Assembly: GCA_026122225.1 (NCBI GenBank)
Contig: JANEZZ010002064.1
Span: forward strand, 496,001 to 560,000
Direction of reading: 5' to 3'
Length of the DNA stretch: 64,000 bases
Source: Heloderma charlesbogerti
Taxonomy: Eukaryota > Chordata > Lepidosauria > Squamata > Helodermatidae
The notes beneath the pieces were generated by a model. The model ran no database searches. It was given only the letters and a program-made list of their open reading frames with translations, and had not been told where the DNA came from. The translations under genes were made by a program, and so were the position numbers. Shown here one piece after another: positions 53,934 through 63,711 of the stretch. Numbering within the stretch: position 1 is the stretch's first letter; each line of letters starts with the position of its first letter.

Positions 53934-54355
53934 GGGTTCTTTAAGAAAAAATTAGTCCTGCTGCACATGTCTATGTGCAGCTGATGTGGATTATAAAATT
54001 GTCACTACAAAGTTGTTTATGTTTAGGGAAAGTTCCAGACGCAGAATTATCCGCCCTTAATTTGCGCTGCTTCCGAGTTAGAACCATCATTAAAAACGAC
54101 ACCACAACCTAAACAGAAGAGAGAGAAAAAGAAAGGACTTGTGCGTCCCTCATGTGTCTCAAAGTGCGGCGCCAAGTGCGCACTTCACGCGCTGCACTTC
54201 GCGTGCCGCAGAGGCGCGCCACAGAGGTACTCCCTCTGGCAGCCACACCTTAAATACTTGCCAAGGGGAGGAGCGGCAGATGGAGGTAAGGCTAAAGGAC
54301 TGCTCAGGGAGCCAGCAGGAGCCCAGGCGAAATCTTACAGCCTCTGGGCCCTCAC
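53934..54355 (-). promoter_or_regulatory. LINE 5' untranslated region with CpG-rich core
   Basis: Between the right duplication and ORF1. The core at 54140-54230 is dense in CpG (for example gcgcactttacgcg-like words around 54175-54225). LINE 5' regions hold internal promoters, so this is the likely place for one; that function is inferred from position only. Confidence 0.45.
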
Positions 54356-54372
54356 CACCATAGTGTATGTCT

Positions 54373-55125
54373 CGCACTGGTGGGATGCAGAGGAAGGCCC
54401 CTCCAACAGATCTCAGTCCTTGGGAAGGCATATATAGGGAGAGGCACTCCCTCAAATATCAAGGTCCCAAGCTGCTTAAGGCATTAAATGTCATCACTAG
54501 AACCTTGAATTCCAACCAGAAGTGTATTGGTAGCCAGTGCAATTCCTTTAAAACTGGTGTTATATGATCTTTATGAGGTGTTCTGGTCAGCACTCTAGCT
54601 GCTGCATTTTGCACTAGCTGCAACTTCCGAGTTGTCTTCAAGAGCAGCCCCACATAAAGTGCATTGCAGTAGTCTAATTGGGAAGTTACTAGCGCACATA
54701 CTACTGCAGCTAGGTTATTCCCTGTCCAGGAAAAGCCGTAGCTGGCAGATCAGCCTCAGCTGGCCCCAAGTACTCCAAGCCATGCAGTCCACCCCGGGGC
54801 TCCAGTGACAGGGATGGATCTAGGAGTACTCCCAAGCTATGCACCTGCTCCTTCAGGGGGAGTGCAACCCCATCCAGGACAAGTCGCTTACGCAATTTCT
54901 GGACTCAGGAACCAGGAGTGTGTATTGTCCCATTACAGCCTCCAGGCACTGGTCCAGCACCTTCACTGCCTCAGCCAACACTGACAACAAGGGAAAATAG
55001 AGCTGAGTATCATCAGTGCACTGGTGACACCTCACCCCAGAACTCCTAAAGACCTCTCCCAACAGCTTCATATAGATGTTGAACAGCATGGGGAATAGAA
55101 CCCTGTGGCACCTCACAGCTTAATA
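54373..55125 (-). mobile_element. L2-type LINE, middle part of a split copy
   Basis: Minus frames give PMLFNIYMKLLGEVFRSSGV, then TDDTQLYFP (the L2 FADDTQLY box, altered to CTDD), SLGVLLDPSLSL and TRKLQLVQNAAARVLTRTP, then LHWLPI. This is the L2 palm, thumb and following region. Small frame changes are present. It continues at 48346 across the LINE insertion. Confidence 0.9.
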
Positions 55126-56095
55126 ACCATGGGCAGGGGTGTTGCTAGTTTCTTAAAAGATACGGAGCACAGTCACAAAACACAAATTTGCATGTGCATA
55201 TGTCCAAGTCTAAACGCACCTCTAATATGTGGGTGTGTACGGTATGAATGTGGTGGGCTTGTGTGTGTATAGATTACTTGCATACATACATACATATGTA
55301 AGTGTGTACTGATGCCCCACCCCACTTCAACTCAAGACCCTGATTTAGCATTTTGGAAAACATCATGTGGCAGGGGAGTTTTGGGGGGAAGAAGTGATTT
55401 GCTTTCCCTTCCCTTCAGCCCCACCCCAATAGTTTTTGGGTAAAATTGTATGAAAATGTACAGGTCATTAGAGGTGTCCCCCAGGCAAGAAAACTGAAAA
55501 GTTTCTGAAGGATATACATGTGTGCAAATTTAGAATTACTAGAATTTATTTACATTTCACCAGTGCTAGCAGCAGAGGAGCATGGGTGGGAAGGTGCTAT
55601 TGTACTCATGTCCTGCTTGTGGGTTTCCTGTGGGTATCTGGTTGGCCACTGTGTGAACTGAATGCTGGACTAGATTGACCTTGGTCTGATGCAGCACGGC
55701 TCTTCTCATGTTCTTAAATATAGAGTGCCTCTGAGCATATACAGAATGCTTCTCTTTTACCACTTAGCACTTACATTCTCCCTCTACCAATTCTGTTCCC
55801 CTCCATGCAATCATCCCTCCTCATCCTACCATCCTCCAGCAACTCTTCATAAAAACAGATGTCTTATTTTGTGCAACTCTCCTCTACCTCCTTCTTGTTA
55901 TGCAAAAGCGCTCATTGTATCTTCCTTCCCAGAACTTCATTTGTGCCAAGCCTTCACCAGGATTCAGCCAGTGACATCTAGCTGCCAATAAGGGCTGAAC
56001 TTTTAACCCAGCAGTCTCCAATTGCAGTAGGGTGATTGCGAGTTGGGTGCAATCACTCCTCTATAAGGAAAGGCTTCAAAGTTTTGGCTATTTAA
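55126..56095. other. Unassigned, with a SINE 3' half
   Basis: 55590-55720 reads gtatctggttggccactgtg then gaccttggtctgatgcagca, the end of a reptile SINE. (CATA)n-like sequence lies near 55280. The rest is unnamed. Confidence 0.45.
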
Positions 56096-56498
56096 GGAGC
56101 AATCCTATTTTCCAGGAACTGACCTCGGAGCCCACGCTCCAAGGTCAGTTCCCAGAAAACCGACTTCCCCCCACATCCATACTGCCTTGGAGGCAACGTG
56201 GAGAAACCCTGTCCTCTGCGTTCGGAAGAAGAGCGTGAAACGGCTGAAAAGGGGCAGGACTGGGGGCATTCTGGGGCAGGGAGAGCGGATCTGCCTGTAC
56301 AACACATCCAAGTACAGCAGCCTCCTCTCCTGCTCGGCCGTCCCGTGGCTAGACAGCCGAAAATGGCTGTCTAGCAGAAAAAGCAGAGCAGGAGAGGTGC
56401 AGAGAGAACAATCCCTTCTGTGCTGCTCCTGCCCTGCTTTGGATAGGTGGTCGCCTCCGAGTTTGGAGGCAGGTGCCTATCTAGATAGGATTGTGCCC
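56096..56498 (-). mobile_element. GC-rich inverted-repeat element, family E, with possible TTAA duplication
   Basis: Ends: GGAGCAATCCTATTTTCC and GATAGGATTGTGCCC. TTAA is found on both sides (56092-56095 and 56499-56502). Interior carries tggctagacagccgaaaatg and mirrored gctgtctagcagaaaaa. The 4-bp reading would suit piggyBac; a 3-bp reading cannot be excluded. Confidence 0.6.
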
Positions 56499-56502
56499 TT
56501 AA

Positions 56503-56801
56503 TGTAGAAGAAAGGCAAATAAGGGGGCGGGGGTTATAAAATTATATGGAGTAGTGAAAGTGGAGCAGTGCAATAAATAAGCTGAGTTCAGTTTGACCTT
56601 TTCCCAGGTAATGTGTATTGCAGCCAAAGAGATGTTTAACGTTTTTCTTAATGACAAGCCTCAGGTCATCCAGTGAAGCTGAATAGTGGCAGATTCAGGG
56701 CAGACAAAACAAAAATACCATTTATACTTCAAAAAAACCTACACCAGAGATTAGGGATATTGACCTCCTAATGGTCACCTTAAACCCCTTCTGATTAGGA
56801 T
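56503..56801. other. No identified feature
   Basis: Unassigned spacer. Confidence 0.3.
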
Positions 56802-56809
56802 CTCTAATC

Positions 56810-57296
56810 TAGGGATAGCACACGTGCCTGTTTTGGTCCGCAAATCTGTTGGATTGCTGGCACCTGTGCCCCCCAAGCTGAGCCTGCCAAGCTGTCCCCC
56901 CTGCTTGCTGGTCCCCAGACTGGCCTCCTGCATTCAGTAAGCAGCCCGCAACTTACCCAGGCCCGTCCCTCTCTGTCCCAATCGCCATGTTTTTAAAGAA
57001 CATGGCAATTGGCAGCCTGTGCCCATAGACTTATATGCAAAATAGCACTGTGAATTGCCCATATACTCTAGATTCACAGAGCTATTTTGTGTGTAAGTCT
57101 ATGGTCACAGGCTGCTGATTGCCATGTTTTTTAAAAACATGGTGATCGGGACAGAGATGGATGGGCCCAGGTAAGTTGTGGGCTGCTTACTGAGTGCAGA
57201 GGGCGGCTCGAGTGCAGCCGAGAGGGCGAGTGAGTGGGTGCAAGGGTTGGGCCCATGCCCGGAGAACCCAGATGGGAGGGTGCTCGTCCATCCCTA
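56810..57296. mobile_element. hAT-type MITE, family A, perfect 8-bp duplication
   Basis: 487 bases from TAGGGATAGCACACGTGCC to GGTGCTCGTCCATCCCTA. CTCTAATC is found at 56802-56809 and 57297-57304 exactly. The interior folds back: caatcgccatgtttttaaag against ttttaaaaacatggtgatcg, and a shorter pair around cccatagacttatatgcaaa. No transposase frame. Confidence 0.95.
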
Positions 57297-57339
57297 CTCT
57301 AATCCCCTGTGTAGCTTAACAGTTTTTACCTTTTGTTTT

Positions 57340-58560
57340 AGTCTTTGAGAAAAGGCAACTTTATGCATGGCTAGCACAAAAGCCACTGGCCCCAACTGTC
57401 TGAAATTTGGCAGGTTCAGTCAGTTCCATAGGGGCTGCCAGTCCCCAAATTGCATGCACTTATGTGTAGGGATGTATGAAAGTCACTTACCTTTCGCGGA
57501 TTATGTTGATGGGGGGGGAGGCGCTCTGTCCCTCCCCCCGGAATCCTCGCCGGCCGGCTGTGCTCCGCAGGGATTCTGCGGAGCCGCCGGCCAACTCCGC
57601 CAGCAGCCAGACATCAGGCCACTGGCTAGCAGGGACACAAATGGCGGTGGCCGTAGCCGCTGCCATTTGCGTCCCTGCAGTCAGCTGTGATAGGCTACGT
57701 AAATGTTTACGTAGCCTATCACATCTGACTTAAAAAAAAAACCAAAACACCGCACGTAGGCAAATGGCGGCGGACACGGCCACTGCCATTTGCGTTCCTT
57801 ATTTTGGCACGTCTTAGTCTACGTCAAGATTTACAAAGATTTACGCTATTTGTGTTCCCCTTATTTTCACCGTCTTAGTCTATGTAAATTTTGACGTAGA
57901 CTAAGACGTGCCAAAATAAGGAATGCAAATGGCGGCGGCTGTGGCCGCCGCCATTTGCGCACACACGTTTGTTTGTTTTTTAAAGTCAGATGTGATAGGC
58001 TATGTAAAGATTTACATAGCCTATCATGTTTTTTTTTTAAACCTAGCCGTGATAGGCTACGTAAATCTTTACGTAGCCTATCACGTCTGTTTTTTTTTTT
58101 TAAACTGGAAATGGCGGCGGCGGCAGCTGGTCAGAAGACTGGCTGCCGCCGCACCGCCGCCGGAGCCGCCACCGGAGCCGCTGCCGCCAGGTAAGTCTCG
58201 TCCTGGGGGTGTGGCAGACCGTTCCGCCACCGATTTCGGGGGGCCAAATGCGCTGGCATTCGGCCTCCCCAAGATCCGTGGCAGAATTCTCTGACATCCC
58301 TACTTATGTGGAAGCACAAAAATGTTATAGCTCTTTGCTTTGACAGATTTTCTTGAAAAAAGCAAATGTTACCTGTGACTAGCACAAAAGCCACTAGACT
58401 TAACTGCCTGAAAAATTTGGCACATTCAGTCACCTCTATGGGGGCTACCAGGTCTCTATATTTCATGTACTTATCATACAAACTGAAAGAGTTATGGCCG
58501 TTTCTGTATTCCAATGCAAGTCGGTGGGAAAATGTAAAAAAAGAAAAGAAAAAGGGGAAT
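57340..58560. repeat. 164-bp tandem repeat, interrupted by a hAT-type element
   Basis: tagcacaaaagccact starts units at 57372 and 58380. Removing the 836-base insertion and one 8-base duplication leaves a period of 164. Shared words include tgaaatttggcaggttcagt / gaaaaatttggcacattcag, and ccataggggctgcca / ctatgggggctacca. Parts of a unit precede and follow, so about 2.3 units remain. Confidence 0.75.
57467..58302. mobile_element. hAT-type element, family A, with serial palindromes and perfect 8-bp duplication
   Basis: 836 bases from TAGGGATG to CATCCCTA. CTTATGTG duplicates exactly at 57459-57466 and 58303-58310. The inside alternates CpG-rich atggcggcgg segments with near-perfect 36- to 38-base palindromes at about 57686-57723, 57868-57908, 57990-58025 and 58048-58083. 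Each is of the form gataggctacgtaaa mirrored. Frames such as 57923-58294 are open only because of the repetitive GC-rich content. No transposase motif is visible. Confidence 0.95.
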
Positions 58561-58639
58561 TAGGACAGCTCAAAAGATCCAGGGCACAACTCAGAAAAGA
58601 TCTGGGGCTCATGCCTACATAGTCCTCTCTCTAAAAATG

Positions 58640-58890
58640 GCCATAGGGTAGAACAGGAATCCCCCAATACCATTCTCTGGAATCGGCCCTGCAGGTAGGC
58701 ACGTAACGCAGTGCCCCCAACTCCCATCCTGCAGAGCCGATCCAGTAAGATACCATGATCAGTGGTATCAAAAGCCACTGAGATATCCAGAAAAATCAAC
58801 AAGGTAGGACTCCCCCTGTTTTTCACCCAGAGTAGGTCATCAGTCAGAGCAACCAAGGCCATTTCAGTGCCCTACCCTGGACTGAAATGA
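58640..58890 (-). mobile_element. L2-type LINE, 5'-most part of a split copy
   Basis: The minus frame reads LVALTDDLLWVKNRGSPTLL then IFLDISVAFDTTDHGILLDRL and VLGDSCSTLWPF, the L2 fingers and the first catalytic aspartate region. It stops within about ten bases of where 55125 resumes in the L2 order (GVPQGS-type block). Confidence 0.85.
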
Positions 58891-58937
58891 ACCTAATTCT
58901 TATGGTTTATCTTTAAACTGGAATCAGACTAGACAGT

Positions 58938-59015
58938 CCTTTAAACAGAGGGTGGTCACCTGGCAGCCCTTGAAATAGAGAACTGTTCTCTGTAAAAGAG
59001 GGCACATGGCCACCC
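58938..59015 (-). mobile_element. Family M repeat scrap
   Basis: gtggtcacctggcagccctt then agagggcacatggccaccct is the reverse of the family M left end. Confidence 0.55.
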
Positions 59016-59499
59016 TAGGCCACTGACAGCAAACTCTGGTGCCAGATGGTCATAGTTTGGGAGCATGATATCTAAGAGTCTCCTCTTCCACTTGTGATAT
59101 CGCAAACGGTTTCTGAAGTCCACCTGGGAGTTTAATGCCTTCCAAAACTTGTTACCCATTTATTAACAGAGATGTATGAGCAGGCCAGGACAGAATCCAT
59201 GGGGCATTCAACCTGCAACTGCAAGGTCTGGTATTTGGTGAAAAATTTGGTGTCCTGAGAGTCACCATTTTTTAAAAGTGCTTAGACTCACTGCTGCAGA
59301 GAAAAGTCCAGTGTAGGTGCAGACTCAGTAAAAAACATGGGGGCAACTAGTGATGGGCAAATACCACAGCCCTATGAACCCAATTCAGAACTGGCCTTGG
59401 CAAACTAAACTATCAGAATAGCTTGGCTTAAATCAGAATAGAGCTTGGCTTATTCTAAGCCAAATTTGGACCCCAATACAATCCCACTGACATGAGCAT
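59016..59499. other. No identified feature
   Basis: A ctagtgatgggcaaatacc at about 59347 could be a decayed family A left end (TAGGGATG), but no right end was found. Confidence 0.35.
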
Positions 59500-59760
59500 A
59501 AACAGAAGAGCTGGGACTTGAACTTGCCCATCAACAGTTAGCTAGCTAGCTAGCTAGCTAGTTAGTTGTTAGCAAACTGAGCAAAGCACACAGGTCACCT
59601 GGTCATAGTCTTCCATACTATGGTGAGATGGACTGTATTTCTTTCTACTTAAATTATAGACATTATTTCTAAATTTGCAGCTGTACATATACATTAGCAT
59701 ATGCCAATTTTATACAAATTGGTTCCCTCTTTTTCTTGGTGATTCATAAGTGACCACCCT
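59500..59760 (+). mobile_element. Family M repeat, right part, with TAGC microsatellite
   Basis: Matches 45110-45340 (ttctaaatttgcagctgtac, catatgccaattttatacaa). A (TAGC)n run at 59536-59560 has expanded within it. Confidence 0.6.
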
Positions 59761-60309
59761 AGATACAGACACCTGCCCCACCCCCTTGTGGTCCCTAGGG
59801 ATCCCCTATTGCCTTCCCTACTAACCCTTCCCACTTACCTTTCCTTTAGTCTTACTGGAGGCCTTTTGGCCTCCTTCCTTGGGACATGTAATTTCCAGGG
59901 CAAATGATGTCTATCCAAAGAACATGGCCACCCTGCAACACATACACCCCAGCCTACATTTCCCAGTCTCTCTCCCATGTGGACCACTGCTACAGTTGTG
60001 TTTGCAGCAACAGGGAGGAAGGCCTCCAGAGAGACCTTCATGCTACATCAACTACTTTTACCAGGCCAGGAAAGTGGAGAGGTAGGAAGGGATTTTAATC
60101 AGAGCCCAAGAAGAACTCATGGGAACATCATAATTGTGAAATACTGAAAGCGTATGACTCCAAAGGTAGTTTGCAGCCATTTCTTTAATTGTAGCAGACT
60201 GGATGCCTTTCAGATACGATTTTCAACACACACAATAAATGATTTGGGAAAGATGTTACCTTGTCAAGGGCTTCAAAATCTGCCCTGAAAATCCAAGACT
60301 AATGCAGAT
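59761..60309. other. No identified feature
   Basis: Open frames on both strands at 59835-60098 are mutual shadows and lack any known domain. Confidence 0.35.
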
Positions 60310-60512
60310 GAACATTTGCGGAGGGACTGTAGCTCAGTGGTACAGCTCATGCATGCAGATGGTCCCAGGTTCAATCCCTGATCTCTCCACTTAAAAGGAT
60401 CGGATTGCAGGTGCTGAGAAAGACCTTGGCCTCAGACCCTGGGGAGCCAGTCAGAGCAGACAACACCGAGCTAATGAACAGATAGTCTGATCTGATATAA
60501 GACCACTGTCTT
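60310..60512 (+). mobile_element. tRNA-derived SINE
   Basis: Head gactgtagctcagtggtaca and ggtcccaggttcaatccctg (A- and B-box regions). Body gaccctggggagccagtcag; end gtctgatctgatataagacc. Sister to 45415-45645 but with a different middle. Confidence 0.85.
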
Positions 60513-61981
60513 TAGTTAGTTAGTTTTATTTAACATTATTTTTAGAACCTTTCCTATGTTCCTATCAGGAAAAGGGCTGAGGAATGCTGGCCTGCACACT
60601 TGGGAGGGCACTTTGCCCCACAGCCTACCCTAATTTAGTCAGCCTCAGTGCTGTGTTTACAGGTGAACTATTTATAGGCCACGTTTTAGAACATGTATCT
60701 GTGACCTTCACAAATACAGCCAGCTGGGATGAACAACTGCCTGGGATGAACTTTCAAACAGGTAGAAATAGCCTTTTTGTTGTGAAGGGCAGACTATGAT
60801 GCTAAGGCACAGGCCTCTGTGTCAATGCACATGCTCCACATGCCTCCCCCATGTGTGCACCTGTGAGAGACGAGGGCATTAGCTTTCACTCCCATAGCTC
60901 CCCTTCTCCAAGATATCCAAATCCTGACCTTAACTCTCCCATGGACTCTTCTCTGGTGAGAACAAAATGGCAGCATATAGAAGTTCCAGTCAAGCTGAAA
61001 ACTTTCTAACAGGCAAACCTTGGGATTTTCTCTATCCTAGGGTTCTTGCTATTTTTGTAGGAGGGCCCTTGTGTCTTTAACAGTTGCCACCCTTTGCAGC
61101 ACAGAGGTACAGTTTCCTCATCACTACATGTCATTTTTAGAGCACATATTAAAGATTGCTTATTGCCTACCCACATGTTCTCTACCTTTTGGATCTTATA
61201 AGAAGCAGGTCAGACTGAGGTTTTTGTTTTGTTTTTTAATGTAGCCTGTGGTATTTTTATGGGAGCTTGGGAACATCCATGGCATGGTTGGAAACCCTTC
61301 CAAACTAATTTTAGATCTATAGTGTTAATCCCTCTTCTGCCCCCCTCCCATCAAACAGGGAACACTGAAGGTATTTAGAGTCTCACAGCCTACAGACACA
61401 CACACACACACACATTTTGTGACTATCCAAGATGAGATCTATATTTTCCCATATTTGGGACATACACAAGCAAATGCTGACATTCACATTTAGGGGACTG
61501 TCAACATTCACCGGTATATCTCTGGAGTTTTCAAACATTTTCAGAATTTGCCTGGCAGTGTCAATATTCTTGTGTCAATGTCGATATTCACCACATTTCA
61601 GATAGTTATGGTAATGAATACACAGATGGTATGTGTGAGACACATAACACTCAAGGCAAGATCCACACCAGGGTTAGGAATCTTGGGGGATTAGGAGAGG
61701 ACTTTAGTGTCCCCTAGCCATCCTCAGCAGAGTTCAAGGCAACTCAGACCAAGATGTTTATAGCTACCCTGGTTTCCAGTATTGCTGTTCTGATTTCCAA
61801 CCCTGCCCCGCCGCCCGCCACAGCATGGGATTACCCAAGCATGTGTGTCTAGCCAGCAGTTGACCCAAGGACATCAACAAGCTAAAACAGATGATGTCTT
61901 TTTCCTGTTTAGTGTTGCTTGACAGCACTAAGAGCAGCAGTCTAGAGCTGCTTAATACACGCTAAAGAATGTGTCATTTGT
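60513..61981. other. Mostly unassigned; AC microsatellite
   Basis: About 1.5 kb without a recognised exon. An (AC)n run lies at 61395-61414. Confidence 0.4.
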
Positions 61982-62425
61982 GGCGCAATCCTATGGCCAG
62001 TAGATACTGTCTAGAGGGCCACAGAATATTTTGGTTTCTGGGATCTGAGGTCAGAACTAGGGCTCCGACCTCGGAGCTCAGAAACTGCACTCCTCTCCCC
62101 CACCCCCTCGTAGTCAGCACAGTTCTCTCCGCGCCAGCTAGGTCTCCACGCTCGGCAATGGAGCGCAGAGACAGGGAAAAGGGGGTGGTCCCGCTGGCAG
62201 GGATGGGAGGAGATCGCAGAAGCTGTGTTACGCAGCTTCCTATGCGCATCCCAGCCTCCTTCCCTCCCTCTCCCTGAAGCCATGGCTAGATAGGCAAAAT
62301 CGCCCATCTAGCCAAAAATGCAGGGTGGCTGGAGCATGGAGTTGAGGATGGCCTCATCCTGCACTGGATACTCGGCAGCCTCCAACTTCGGAAGCTGTCA
62401 ACTATGTCAATACAATTGTGCTCTC
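61982..62425 (-). mobile_element. GC-rich inverted-repeat element, family E
   Basis: On the plus strand it opens GGCGCAATCCTATGGCCAG and closes acaattgtgctc. It is collinear in reverse with 2801-3228: agatactgtctagagggcca at the left, ggctagataggcaaaatcgc near the right. The overlapping frames on both strands are composition effects. Confidence 0.65.
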
Positions 62426-62446
62426 CAAGTGTCAGAAGTGTCAATA

Positions 62447-63665
62447 GCTACACTGGATCCATCATCATGGTGATCACTCGTAACCGAGTAAGGTTGTCTT
62501 CCAGATGTAGAGTCTTAGCAGTGGGTCTGCAGGTGGCTGTGAAGGCCAATTCTGGATCCACACAGCCTCCCACAGTGAGATCATAGGTTTCCAGGTGGAA
62601 GGCGATCACAATGAGGGTTTGCTTGATGTGCCTTCTGCTGAGCTCGTTTCTCCCTTCCGCCCTGTACTCGTGCTTCTTCAAAGTCCATAGCGCCTTTAGT
62701 ATAGGCTGACCTCCCGTTGGAACGCTCATGGGTTAGAGCTTCCCAGTTCTCAATGCTTCTATTGCATTTTTTTAGATTAGCTTTGAGAACATCTTTAAAT
62801 CTCTTTTGCTGTCCACTAATATTCTGTTTTCCATTCATAAATTGGGAATAAAGTAGCTGCTTTGGAAGACGATGATCAGGCATTTGAACAACATGGCCGG
62901 CCCAGCGAAGTTGATGTTGAAGAATCATTATTTCAATGCTGGTGGTCTTTGCTTCTTCCAATACGCTGACGTTAGTCCGTCTGTCTTCCCAAGTAATTTG
63001 CAGAATTTTTCGGAGGCAGCATTGATGAAATCTTTCGAGAAGTTGGCATTTATAGATGGTCCATGTTTCACAGGCATACAGTAAGGTCGATGGCTTTGAA
63101 AACAAGCATTTTGGTCTCCCTGCGAATGTCCCGATCCTTGAACACTCTACGTTTCATTTGGGAGAATGCTACACTTGCACAGCTCAGGCAATGCTGAATT
63201 TCAGCGTCTATGTTGGCTTTTGTGGCGAGATGGCTGCCAAGATAAGAAAAGTGATCGACATTTTCCAGCATCACACCGTTAAGCTGGATTGATGGCGCTT
63301 CAGAAGGGTTGGTTTGTGCTTGCTGGTAAAGCACTTTGGGTTTTTTGATGTTAAGCGAGGGGCCGAGCTTTTCATGTGCTTCTGTGAAGATGTCTAGTAT
63401 AGTTTGGAGATCTTCCTCTGAATATGCACAGATTACATTATCATTAGCATACTGAAGTTCTATGACAGAGGTTGTAATTACTTTACTTTTTTCTTTCAGC
63501 CTACTGAGATTAAAAAGCTTTCCATCTGTTCGATATATGATTTCTACACCAGTGGGAAGTTTCCCTTCAACAAGGTGTAGAATCATAGTGATGAAGATAG
63601 CGAATAAAGCTGCAGAGTGTCTTTTGAATGGTAGAGCCAGGAGCCTTCTGTCTCGAAACACTTCT
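62447..63665 (-). mobile_element. Decayed LINE: reverse transcriptase and C-terminus
   Basis: Minus frames 63661-63068 and 63105-62448 overlap by a frame change near 63090. The first contains LQYANDNVICAYSEEDL, the YADD box with asparagine for the first aspartate (about 63445-63443), and HFSYLGSHLATKANIDAEI. The second has LLYACETWTIYKCQLLERFH, RWAGHVVQMPDHRLPKQLLY and KRFKDVLKANLKKC. The 3' tail reads ATGATGATGG on the minus strand. The YLGS and ACETW blocks resemble RTE-like C-terminal regions, but I cannot assign the clade. The 5' half is missing. Confidence 0.85.
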
Positions 63666-63711
63666 AAGTGGCCAGAAGATTTGAGAATGAGCTATCTAAG
63701 AACAAACCAAA

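Larger units (their letters stand above)
48330..54372 (-). mobile_element. Full-length APE-type LINE inserted in L2, 17-bp duplication
   Basis: CACCATAGTGTATGTCT occurs at 48330-48346 and 54356-54372. Between them (48347-54355, 6,009 bases) is one minus-strand non-LTR retrotransposon: a CpG-rich 5' untranslated region (54355 to about 53934), ORF1, an APE endonuclease, a reverse transcriptase and a C-terminal cysteine-histidine motif, then a 3' untranslated region ending in AAACAAACAA on the minus strand. Its complete length is unusual, since most LINE copies are 5'-truncated. Frames are broken in several places, so it is dead. The domain order and CxC...HC end suggest the I group (for example Vingi), but the clade needs a tree. 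Confidence 0.95.

Noticed and set aside
57923..58294. GC-rich frame with alanine and proline runs, suggesting a first exon or CpG-island promoter
   Set aside because: It sits entirely inside a hAT-type element with exact 8-bp duplication, and its CpG content comes from the element.
47283..58890. A multi-gene operon-like system on the minus strand
   Set aside because: The consecutive frames are ORF1 and ORF2 pieces of one LINE nested in L2, not separate co-transcribed genes.
60310..60385. tRNA gene
   Set aside because: Same reasoning: the tRNA-like head continues into a SINE body.
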